From Azoarcus_F sp036734105 (lineage in GTDB: Bacteria; Pseudomonadota; Gammaproteobacteria; Burkholderiales; Rhodocyclaceae), in the NCBI GenBank assembly GCA_036734105.1, contig DAIMZH010000073.1:1-13238 (forward strand): a stretch of DNA of 13,238 nucleotides, in the 5' to 3' direction. A program made the translations under genes and the position numbers. This document shows, in pieces, positions 1 to 6,692 of this stretch. Position 1 is the first letter of the stretch, and each line of letters starts with the position of its first letter. The notes beneath the pieces were generated by a model. It was not told the DNA's origin. It worked only from the letters and a program-made list of their open reading frames with translations, and did not search any database.

Positions 1-55
1 AAAGCCTCGACGCGTTGTGCTGTGGCTGGATCGGCAGCGGTGGTGGTGGTTGAGC

Positions 56-889
56 TCAGATGCGTGCCAGCATGTCGCGAAGATGGCGAACCGGGATTGC
101 GTAGCTGATGCCGGATGGGTCGCTCAGGATGTTTTCCTTGCTCGACTTGACATACACCATGTTGATCACGGCGATGACGCGGCCGGTGTCCGGGTCAAAC
201 ACCGGGCTGCCGCTGTTGCCGGGATAGGCGGTGGCGTCGAGTTGGTAGATCAGGAAGGGGTTGGAGCTCAACTGCCGGATCAGGGCTGGGTTGAGGTCTC
301 TGGCGCGTATCTGGGGCAGGCCGATTGGGGTGATGGCGGAGATGATGCCGCGATGGGTTACCGGCACCAACCCTAGCGCCTCACCAATCGGAAATCCCAT
401 AAAGGCGATCTCCTGGCCTTCGCGGGCGCTGTCGTTGGCTGCGTCCAGCGCCAGCGGAGGAATTGGGTCGCCTTCGATGCGCAACACGGCCAGGTCCCGC
501 GTTTCATCCTTGGCAAGCACTCGCGCTGGTCGCACTACGCCGGAACCTCCACGCGGGCCGGGCAAGGCGATTGCCACGGTTTCCATACGCTCGGAATCCA
601 CCGTAGCTGGCAGCACATGCGCATTGGTGGCAATCAGTCGGCCATCGCCCACGGAAAAACCTGTGCCGCGAAAGGAAAACGACGGATTGCGGGTGCGTTG
701 AAAGGTGCCGACTGCCACCACCGACGGTTTGACGCGTGGCACGGTATCAACCAAGCGAGCCATTGCAGCCAATGGCGCACCGCTCAGCAAACCGGCTGCA
801 GCCATGATGCCGAGCAAACGACGGCGAACCGATCGTGTCGGCATTGCACGACCATGGATACTGTTTGAAGAACTCAGATCATCACTCAT
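56..889 (-). CDS. Exported trypsin-like serine protease (S1C/DegP-like, no PDZ domain)
   Basis: This 277-residue protein carries the catalytic triad of chymotrypsin-fold proteases of the Do/HtrA type: His91 in TNAHVL, Asp132 in DLAVL and Ser226 in GNSGSP. The N-terminus has a hydrophobic export signal (about residues 16-44) preceded by SVRRRLLG, which resembles a twin-arginine (Tat) motif, so a periplasmic or envelope location is likely. The protein ends just after the protease domain. There is no PDZ domain, unlike DegP/DegS, so substrate selection must differ. The ATG at 889 is chosen over the GTG immediately before it; an internal ATG at 844 would give a more conventional short signal peptide, and no start has a strong ribosome-binding site. 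The upstream region lies in a dispersed repeat (902-1067). The substrate is unknown. It lies downstream of PEP-CTERM genes, but a role there is only inference. Confidence 0.85.
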   Translation of the reverse strand: MSDDLSSSNSIHGRAMPTRSVRRRLLGIMAAAGLLSGAPLAAMARLVDTVPRVKPSVVAVGTFQRTRNPSFSFRGTGFSVGDGRLIATNAHVLPATVDSERMETVAIALPGPRGGSGVVRPARVLAKDETRDLAVLRIEGDPIPPLALDAANDSAREGQEIAFMGFPIGEALGLVPVTHRGIISAITPIGLPQIRARDLNPALIRQLSSNPFLIYQLDATAYPGNSGSPVFDPDTGRVIAVINMVYVKSSKENILSDPSGISYAIPVRHLRDMLARI

Positions 890-901
890 CACTTTATGCC
901 C

Positions 902-1067
902 AGCAACTGATTGGCAACAGGCCTTCCGGGCCGTTGCAGTGACAAGATCTGGAAGCGGTTTGCACCCCCTCCCAAATCGCTACGGCCGAAAACCCGGTGT
1001 TCAGGTCAGGGTTACGGCCTTTGCTTCGCCCTGAAGGACGAGGTTTTAAACCGGAGTCAGTTTTACG
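902..1067 (-). repeat. Copy A of an inverted, structured ~167 bp dispersed repeat
   Basis: Read on the minus strand from 1067 to 902, this matches 2343-2510 read on the plus strand at about 80% identity by hand alignment, with only two one-base gaps. It begins CGTAAAACTGACTCCGG and ends near AATCAGTTGCT. Sequence outside both ends differs from the other copy, which defines the borders. The best conserved blocks are CAGGGCGAAGC and GGGAGGGGGTGCAAACC. Internal pairings such as TCAGGG/CCCTGA suggest a folded RNA or DNA. It ends 13 nt before the protease ATG and is oriented with that gene, so it forms the protease upstream region. Its short open reading frames are not believable genes. Confidence 0.85.
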
Positions 1068-1328
1068 GTCAACAATCCACACCGACTACGGTTGCGTTCA
1101 AGCTTGTGGCCGTGGTCATCGGCTGGTCGGTCGACTGGCGAATCACACACATCCATCCACTCCGGCTAAGACTACGGCTGTGCTAACTTTCATGGGTTTT
1201 TGCACCACCCCTTATGAAATGTTTCACCGTTATCCGCAGGCCAAATGACTGATGTAAAAAGTGATATGCCATTTTCCGAAAGTTTTTCAGGTTAAAGCCT
1301 GTTGCTGCTCAACAGCCAAACGCCACCC
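1068..1328. other. Non-coding interval between repeat copy A and the transglycosylase stop
   Basis: About 260 bases with no convincing gene on either strand. Short open frames crossing it have no recognisable motif or ribosome-binding site and run into the repeat. It holds one weak hairpin just after the transglycosylase stop (listed separately) and would have to contain any promoter for the protease that is not inside repeat copy A. I see no clear sigma-70 hexamer pair. Confidence 0.5.
1299..1316 (-). terminator. Weak hairpin after the transglycosylase gene, possible terminator
   Basis: CTGTTG (1299-1304) pairs with CAACAG (1310-1315) around a 5-nt loop, 13 nt past the transglycosylase stop codon. 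On the minus strand it is followed within a few bases by only three T residues, so as a rho-independent terminator it is poor. Confidence 0.3.
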
Positions 1329-2309
1329 TCAGGACTCACCCTGCAAACGCGCGGCGCGGATCACCGCGCTGGGGGCCGCGACTGCGCTGTCAAACGGGTG
1401 TTCGGTGTGTTGAACCAGCGCCAGAATGCGCTCTACGTAAGCGCGTGTTTCGCGAAACGGCGGCACACCGCGATAGCGTTCAACCGCGCCTTCACCGGCA
1501 TTATAGGCAGCCGCAGCCAGCGCAATGTCGCCTTCGAAATAAGCCAGCAACCAGCGCAGATAAGCCAGACCACCGCGAATATTCTGTTCGGGATCAAAGG
1601 CATCACTCACCCTGAAGCGATCTGCCGTGGCCTGAATGAGTTGCATGACCCCCATGGCGTTCTTGGGCGACACCGCAGCCGGGTCAAGCGCGGATTCGGT
1701 CAGCGCGATGGCCAGCGCGAGCGAAGGGCTGATGCCAAACTCCTCGGCGTGCACCACGACCAATTCGGCGATGCGCCGCCGATCTTCGGGCAGACGGGCA
1801 ACGCGTGCAGACAGGTCGGGCATGCCCGCTGCCAACACGGCACCGTTGCCACGGAAGCACTCGGGCAAACGGCCTGTTCCGCTTCCGGTAAACCGCAACA
1901 TGCGCGTAGCGTGATCATGGCCCCGTGCAGCAGCGAGTTCAAACAAGGATGCCGCAAACGCGTCATCACGCTCCAGCCCACGCCCGTTGGCATACATCCA
2001 GCCCAGCGAAAACTGTGCTTCGGCCTCGCCCATGCGCGCCGCTTGACAATATAGTTCGGCAGCGCGTGCGGTGTCTCTGGGCACCCCCTCACCGTGCTCC
2101 AGAGCACGCGCCTGCGCCACCAAAGCTTGCGTGCTGTTATCGGCCAATGCAGGGCTTACCCCTAGAATGGCGGCGATCAGCGCGGTCAGAGCGATTCGCA
2201 AAGCCGACAGAAATGGTTGGCGACAATCGCGCAGCGCGCGGGGTGCCTCCGCTGACTTGAGCCACTCACAATCGCCGCACCAACGCTGGCGATTGCGCTC
2301 GTCCGTCAT
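1329..2309 (-). CDS. Sel1-repeat lytic transglycosylase (SLT domain, GH23-like)
   Basis: The 326-residue product should cleave the MurNAc-GlcNAc bond of peptidoglycan in the periplasm. A hydrophobic segment (about residues 32-57, ending SPALA) acts as signal peptide or anchor. Two Sel1-like helical repeats follow (about 64-137, with GEAEAQFSLGWMYANGRG), then an SLT domain. The catalytic Glu205 lies in ALTESALDP, followed by AMGVMQL and the ALAAAAYNAGEGAV motif typical of Slt/MltC-like enzymes. The start at 2309 is preferred because GGAAAGAGG precedes it closely. An in-frame ATG at 2342 would add 11 residues but has only a distant GGAG lying inside the adjacent repeat. The region before the membrane segment contains CGDC, unusual for a secreted protein. 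The gene follows prsT but is separated from it by repeat copy B. It may open the cell wall for envelope or polysaccharide export assembly (inference). Confidence 0.87.
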   Translation of the reverse strand: MTDERNRQRWCGDCEWLKSAEAPRALRDCRQPFLSALRIALTALIAAILGVSPALADNSTQALVAQARALEHGEGVPRDTARAAELYCQAARMGEAEAQFSLGWMYANGRGLERDDAFAASLFELAAARGHDHATRMLRFTGSGTGRLPECFRGNGAVLAAGMPDLSARVARLPEDRRRIAELVVVHAEEFGISPSLALAIALTESALDPAAVSPKNAMGVMQLIQATADRFRVSDAFDPEQNIRGGLAYLRWLLAYFEGDIALAAAAYNAGEGAVERYRGVPPFRETRAYVERILALVQHTEHPFDSAVAAPSAVIRAARLQGES

Positions 2310-2312
2310 CCG

Positions 2313-2321
2313 CCTCTTTCC
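2313..2321 (-). promoter_or_regulatory. Ribosome-binding site choosing the internal transglycosylase start
   Basis: GGAAAGAGG on the minus strand ends 3 nt before the ATG at 2309. It is purine-rich and better placed than anything before the ATG at 2342, so it decides the start in favour of the shorter protein. Confidence 0.55.
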
Positions 2322-2342
2322 GTCACGCCAATCCTGCTTCAT

Positions 2343-2510
2343 CGTAAAACTGACTCCGGTTTGAAACCTCGCCTCTCAGGGCGAAGCGAAGGCACGAACC
2401 CCGGCCTGAAAGCCGAGGTTTCGACCGTACCGCTTTTGGGAGGGGGTGCAAACCCCTTCCAGCTCATGTCACCGCAACGGGCCTGAAGATCTGGCTCTTA
2501 ATCAATTGCT
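2343..2510 (+). repeat. Copy B of the inverted ~167 bp structured repeat
   Basis: Plus-strand counterpart of 902-1067. It contains a perfect 9-bp stem, GAAACCTCG (2363-2371) with CGAGGTTTC (2414-2422), enclosing a shorter TCAGG/CCTGA pairing. A G-rich hairpin follows around GTGCAAA (about 2439-2460). The 5' border (CGTAAAACTG) starts 1 nt outside the outer ATG (2342) of the transglycosylase. The 3' border lies 18 nt from the prsT stop codon. It fills nearly all of the prsT-transglycosylase gap, antisense to both genes, and carries no credible ORF. An ORF-less HEARO/omega-RNA-like element or a MITE are both possible; neither is proved. Confidence 0.85.
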
Positions 2511-2528
2511 CAAATCCCTCTCACTGAA

Positions 2529-5330
2529 TCAGTTGGCGCTGCGCAAACTGGCTGCCTCGGTTGCCAGCACGCCACCTTCAGGTGCAAGCCTCAACACTTC
2601 GTCAAGCTCACGGTCGGCATCCGCGCGACGTTCAAGCTTGATGAAGGCCTTGGCCAGATTGAGACGCAACAGGGCTTGCTCCGGTGCCAGTTCCACGGCT
2701 TTCTGGTGGTTGACCAGCCCTTCCTCATGCTGCCCGGCTTTGATCTGGATCGCCCCAACGGTGTCGAGCACAGCCGCGTTTTGCGGCGCTTGCTCGAGTG
2801 CGCGAAGCGCCAGCGGCAAGGCATCGGCCCGACCAAGCTCACCTGCCACCCAGGCCAGATTGTTCAACACCAAAGGGTTGTCGGGCTGCATTGGCAAAAC
2901 CTTGCGATAGTGCGCCTCGGCCTCTGCATAGTCGCTGCGGGTAATGGCACGCTCGGCCAGATAGGCACGCATCGCGATGTCGTTGGGGTTTTGTTCCAGC
3001 CAGGCCGCTTCGACACGCTTGGCCTCTTCGGCGCGCTCAAGCTGCAACAAGGAACTGTGCAGCTTGATGACGATATCGACGCCAGCTCCCCGCTTGGTCG
3101 CTTCCAGATAAGCTGGCACCGCGTCGGCCCACTTGCCATCGGCGGCAAAGATATCGCCTGCCAGTGAAAAACCGATGAAAATGTCGGGGCGCTGACGTTG
3201 AATGTCGCGCACCACGGTTTCAGCCTCGCGGAACTTACGCTGCTCGGCCAACACCGCAATCAGACGCTGCTGCGCTTCCAGCGTGTCTGGTCTCAGGGTA
3301 AGTGCACGGCGCAGCGACTGCTCGGCACCCGACCGGTCGTCGCCCGCTCGCTGCAGGTCAGACAACATGACCAGCGGTTCGGTCGATTGCGGCTGCAAAC
3401 GCACCAGGCGGTTGAGGTTGGAAATGGCCTGCTGACGATCACCCATTGCCACCTGAACCTGTGCGAGCAGACCAACAACAGCCGGCTCATCGGGGTCGGC
3501 GGCCGACAACTCTTGCGCAATGGTGAAGGCACTACGCATTTCACCCATGCTCACAAGTTGACGTGCCAGCGCCATGCGCAAAGGTTTGGCCGCAGGGTTG
3601 GCCTCTGACCCACGTTCCATGACCGCCAACACCTCGGCCGGGCTTGCGCCAGTCTGACGCAGGAGATCGGCCATCAGCAGGTAGGGTTCAAAACTGTTGG
3701 GACTGCGCTCGATGATGGCGTTGAAACGTGCCCGAGCATCGTTGGCAAGGCCGTCTGCAATATCCATACGCGACAAGTTGACCGCAGCCGACAGAAAGCC
3801 CGGATCAAGCTCAAGCGCCTGCGTATAGGCAGCGCGCGCGGCAGGTCGGTCGCCGGCAGCCTGCATGATGCCGCCTTTGAGGTTGAATGTCTGTGGGTCA
3901 TCCGGCCGCTTGCGCAGCAAACGTTCATGCGCCCCCAGTGCCTTGTCGATCTGATTTTCGCGCAGGTGCGCAAGGATCAACACCACATCAGGCTGACCGG
4001 CGTCATCAATGCTGGATACCGCCTCAAGCTCGGCCAGACCGGCTTCATCCGAGCCAACACCCAGTCGTGCCAGGCCAAGCCCTGTCCGGGCCCGCACGTC
4101 GCCTGGGTTAGCCGCACTCACGCGCTCAAGAAAGCCGGATGCACGCTCAAAGTCGCCCAAGGCCAGAAATATCTGGCCCGCCAGATTGAAGGCGGTGATG
4201 TCTTCGACGCCGGAGTCAAGCAAGGGTTGCAGCACGTCCCGCGCCTGCATGGCATTGCCCGAAGCCAGATGCGATGCCGCCAGCGCACGTCGTGCCAGAG
4301 CTTGTTCCGGCACACGAGCGAGCACCCGCTCCAGATGCTGCCGGGCACGCAGGTGATCACCCTGACGCACATAGATGTTGCCAGCAAGCAGGTCGCCCAG
4401 CAGGTGGTTGGGCGCCTGACGCAGCAGCGCTTCAACCGATTCACGCGCCGAATCGAGCCTGTCCTGACGAAAATCGATGAAAGCCTGCAGATACAGCGTG
4501 GCAGGCTGATCACGCGCCACCTTCTGCATGTCGAGCAATCGGGCTTCGGCTTCGGCTACCCGCTGCTGTTCCACCAGCATGGAAATCAGCGAAAAATGAT
4601 AATTGACGGCCTGTGGGTTGGCGGCCACTGCAGCCTCAAGCGCTTTTATCACCTCGTCCATTTCGCCGCGATAGCGCAACACCTCGGCACGCACACCGTG
4701 CGCATCCGCATTTTTTGGGTCTACTGCCAGAATCCGGTCGGCTTCGGACATGGCGCGTTCGGCGTCCTCGGCAAACAACAGGCTTCGCGCCAGTCCGAGC
4801 CGCGCCAGCAAGTCGTCGGGGTTAGCCGCCAGCGATGCCTCGAAGAAGTCGCGCGCTGCGGCCGGGTCGCCCCGGCCAAACTGGGCGTCCCCCACGTGGG
4901 CCAGCACCTTGGCCTGTGCAGCCGGGTCATCGAGCGTGATATTGGCAAACTCTTGCACCACCCTGTCAAAGTCACCGTTCAGCACCATGGCCTGAGACAA
5001 TCGCGGTGCCACCTCGACCGGCGCATAGCCGAGTTCTTGTGCCCGGCGCAATTCGCGCACTGCGCCTGCAATGTCGCCTTCGGCCAGATATACCGAGCCG
5101 AGCAAAAAACGCGCTTCGGCAATGGTACCGTCCTGCTGCAAAACGTTTTTAAGCTGAATACCCGCCGCGCTGATGTCGTTTTTGGACAGGTAGTCGCGCG
5201 CGGAAGCCATCATGTCATCGGTCGATTGACTACACGCCGACAGGGTCAGCGCCGCGCACAGGGCGAGCACCAGTCTTGCGGGTCGAATCCGTTTTTTTGC
5301 GCCACTCAAGGCTGCATTCAGCTTAAGCAT
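2529..5330 (-). CDS. prsT: PEP-CTERM system TPR-repeat lipoprotein PrsT
   Basis: This 933-residue protein matches the large TPR lipoprotein of XrtA/PEP-CTERM loci (TIGR02917 type; family members are about 900 residues). A basic N-terminus and hydrophobic stretch lead to the lipobox LSAC, so Cys33 should be lipidated. Serine at +2 argues for outer-membrane sorting. The rest is almost all tetratricopeptide repeats, with many copies of the A-x-x-x-Y/F-x-x-A-L-x-x-x-P pattern. It probably acts as a periplasm-facing scaffold for exopolysaccharide export or PEP-CTERM protein handling; its exact role is not established. The ATG at 5330 is chosen over the TTG at 5333 because AAAGGA lies 8 nt upstream. 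The start overlaps the prsR stop by 8 nt (ATGCTTAA), so translation is probably coupled. No frameshift is seen. Confidence 0.95.
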   Translation of the reverse strand: MLKLNAALSGAKKRIRPARLVLALCAALTLSACSQSTDDMMASARDYLSKNDISAAGIQLKNVLQQDGTIAEARFLLGSVYLAEGDIAGAVRELRRAQELGYAPVEVAPRLSQAMVLNGDFDRVVQEFANITLDDPAAQAKVLAHVGDAQFGRGDPAAARDFFEASLAANPDDLLARLGLARSLLFAEDAERAMSEADRILAVDPKNADAHGVRAEVLRYRGEMDEVIKALEAAVAANPQAVNYHFSLISMLVEQQRVAEAEARLLDMQKVARDQPATLYLQAFIDFRQDRLDSARESVEALLRQAPNHLLGDLLAGNIYVRQGDHLRARQHLERVLARVPEQALARRALAASHLASGNAMQARDVLQPLLDSGVEDITAFNLAGQIFLALGDFERASGFLERVSAANPGDVRARTGLGLARLGVGSDEAGLAELEAVSSIDDAGQPDVVLILAHLRENQIDKALGAHERLLRKRPDDPQTFNLKGGIMQAAGDRPAARAAYTQALELDPGFLSAAVNLSRMDIADGLANDARARFNAIIERSPNSFEPYLLMADLLRQTGASPAEVLAVMERGSEANPAAKPLRMALARQLVSMGEMRSAFTIAQELSAADPDEPAVVGLLAQVQVAMGDRQQAISNLNRLVRLQPQSTEPLVMLSDLQRAGDDRSGAEQSLRRALTLRPDTLEAQQRLIAVLAEQRKFREAETVVRDIQRQRPDIFIGFSLAGDIFAADGKWADAVPAYLEATKRGAGVDIVIKLHSSLLQLERAEEAKRVEAAWLEQNPNDIAMRAYLAERAITRSDYAEAEAHYRKVLPMQPDNPLVLNNLAWVAGELGRADALPLALRALEQAPQNAAVLDTVGAIQIKAGQHEEGLVNHQKAVELAPEQALLRLNLAKAFIKLERRADADRELDEVLRLAPEGGVLATEAASLRSAN

Positions 5331-6690
5331 CAAAGTTATCCTTTGTAATTCCGAAACGATTCATCATGTCGTACAACGATGGTCGGCTGACACCAAGCAG
5401 TTCGGCGGAGCGTGCCACATTGCCGTTGGTTCGTGCCATCACGCGCAAAACGGCTTGCCGCTCTGCCGCCTCGCGCACATGGCGTATGTTGAGCTTTTCG
5501 AGGTCGTCGTCACTGGCATCCAGCCCCAGGTCGTCGGCTGTGACCAGACCGCCATCGGCCATGATCACAGCGCGCTTGAGGCAGTTTTCAAGCTCGCGCA
5601 CATTACCCGGCCAATCGTGTGCATCGATTGCCGCCACTGCATCATCCGAAAGCGACAGCACCGGACGACCGTTTTCCTTGCAAAAGCGTTGCACAAAAGA
5701 ATGGGACAGCAGCAATGCATCGCCTATCCGTTTGCGCAGAGGCGGAATTTCGATCACCAACTCAGCCAGGCGATAGTATAAGTCCTCGCGAAAATCACCC
5801 CGGCGAATCTGCTCTTTAAGGTCACGGTGGGTCGCGCAGACTATGCGCACATCTACTGAAATCTCATCGCGCCCGCCAATGCGTTCGATTACCCTTTCCT
5901 GCAAAAAACGCAGCAACTTGGCCTGCAAGGACATCGGCAGATCGCCGATCTCATCCAGAAAAAAAGTGCCCTTGTTGGCGGTTTCAATTTTGCCCAGCGT
6001 CTGTTTGGTGGCACCGGTGAAGGCACCTTTTTCGTAGCCGAACAATTCGCTTTCGAGCAGGTTTTCGGGAATCGCCGCACAGTTGACCGCGACAAAGCGC
6101 TGTTTGGCGCGCGGCGACAAGGCATGCAAGCCACGGGCCAGCACCTCCTTGCCTGTGCCGCTTTCACCAATCAAGGCTACCGTGGCATTGGCGCTGGCCA
6201 CTTTTTCGACCGTCCGGCAAACCTTGAGCATGCCAGGATCGCGCGTCAGCAAACCGGCCAGCGGACTGGTCTGGGCTTGCAATAGTCGCTGATTTTCGAG
6301 TTGCAGGTCGTATAAGCGGAAAGCCCGGTCGATGGTGAGCGTCAGCAGATCGGGTTCGAAGGGTTTGCCGAAAAAATCGTAAGCCCCCATGGCCACTGCC
6401 TTGACCGCGTTGTCGCGGTCGTGCTGACCGGTAAGCACGATCACCTTGGTGTTGGGCGCGATCGCCATGATCTCGCTCAGCAATCTGAAGCCTTCGCCCA
6501 CATCGTCCGGTTCGGGCGGCAAGCCAAGGTCCATGGTCACCACCGGAGGCTCATGCCTGCGAATCTGGCTGATCGCGCTCTCCCGGTCACTGGCCAACAA
6601 AACTTCGTATCCATCGAAAGACCATCGCATCTGCTTTTGCAGCGCAGGATCGTCCTCAACAATGAGCAGGGTTCTGGGTTTGTCTGTCAT
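5323..6690 (-). CDS. prsR: PEP-CTERM system sigma-54 response regulator PrsR
   Basis: This 455-residue protein is an NtrC-family transcription activator of the PEP-CTERM type (TIGR02915). An N-terminal receiver domain (about 1-125) has the acidic pair Asp13/Asp14, phospho-acceptor Asp54 in MDLGLP, and Lys109. A central AAA+ domain (about 150-385) has Walker A GESGTGKE (175-182), the sigma-54 contact loop GAFTGA (222-227) and Walker B FFLDEIGD. A C-terminal Fis-type helix-turn-helix (about 410-450) contains NGNVARSAELLGVSRPSLYD. The full GAFTGA loop means it should remodel sigma-54 RNA polymerase at its targets, expected to be PEP-CTERM and exopolysaccharide genes. The gene starts 2 nt after the prsK stop with no clear Shine-Dalgarno, which suggests translational coupling, and overlaps prsT at its end. 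Its partner is the adjacent kinase PrsK. Confidence 0.96.
   Translation of the reverse strand: MTDKPRTLLIVEDDPALQKQMRWSFDGYEVLLASDRESAISQIRRHEPPVVTMDLGLPPEPDDVGEGFRLLSEIMAIAPNTKVIVLTGQHDRDNAVKAVAMGAYDFFGKPFEPDLLTLTIDRAFRLYDLQLENQRLLQAQTSPLAGLLTRDPGMLKVCRTVEKVASANATVALIGESGTGKEVLARGLHALSPRAKQRFVAVNCAAIPENLLESELFGYEKGAFTGATKQTLGKIETANKGTFFLDEIGDLPMSLQAKLLRFLQERVIERIGGRDEISVDVRIVCATHRDLKEQIRRGDFREDLYYRLAELVIEIPPLRKRIGDALLLSHSFVQRFCKENGRPVLSLSDDAVAAIDAHDWPGNVRELENCLKRAVIMADGGLVTADDLGLDASDDDLEKLNIRHVREAAERQAVLRVMARTNGNVARSAELLGVSRPSLYDMMNRFGITKDNFDA
5339..5344 (-). promoter_or_regulatory. Ribosome-binding site of prsT inside prsR
   Basis: AAAGGA lies in the last codons of prsR, 8 nt before the prsT ATG at 5330. 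It selects this ATG over the TTG one codon earlier. Confidence 0.6.
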
Positions 6691-6692
6691 AG

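Noticed and set aside
894..1082. 62-codon minus-strand frame inside repeat copy A
   Set aside because: The frame is translated repeat; it is not preserved in copy B and has no ribosome-binding site.
2438..2460. G-rich hairpin in repeat copy B as a terminator for prsT or the transglycosylase
   Set aside because: There is no T-run on the downstream side in either direction, so it does not fit a rho-independent terminator.
3927..5348. Long open frame (473 codons) on the plus strand opposite prsT
   Set aside because: It is antisense to a clear TPR lipoprotein gene, has no recognisable domain, and is explained by GC-rich codon bias in the opposite strand.
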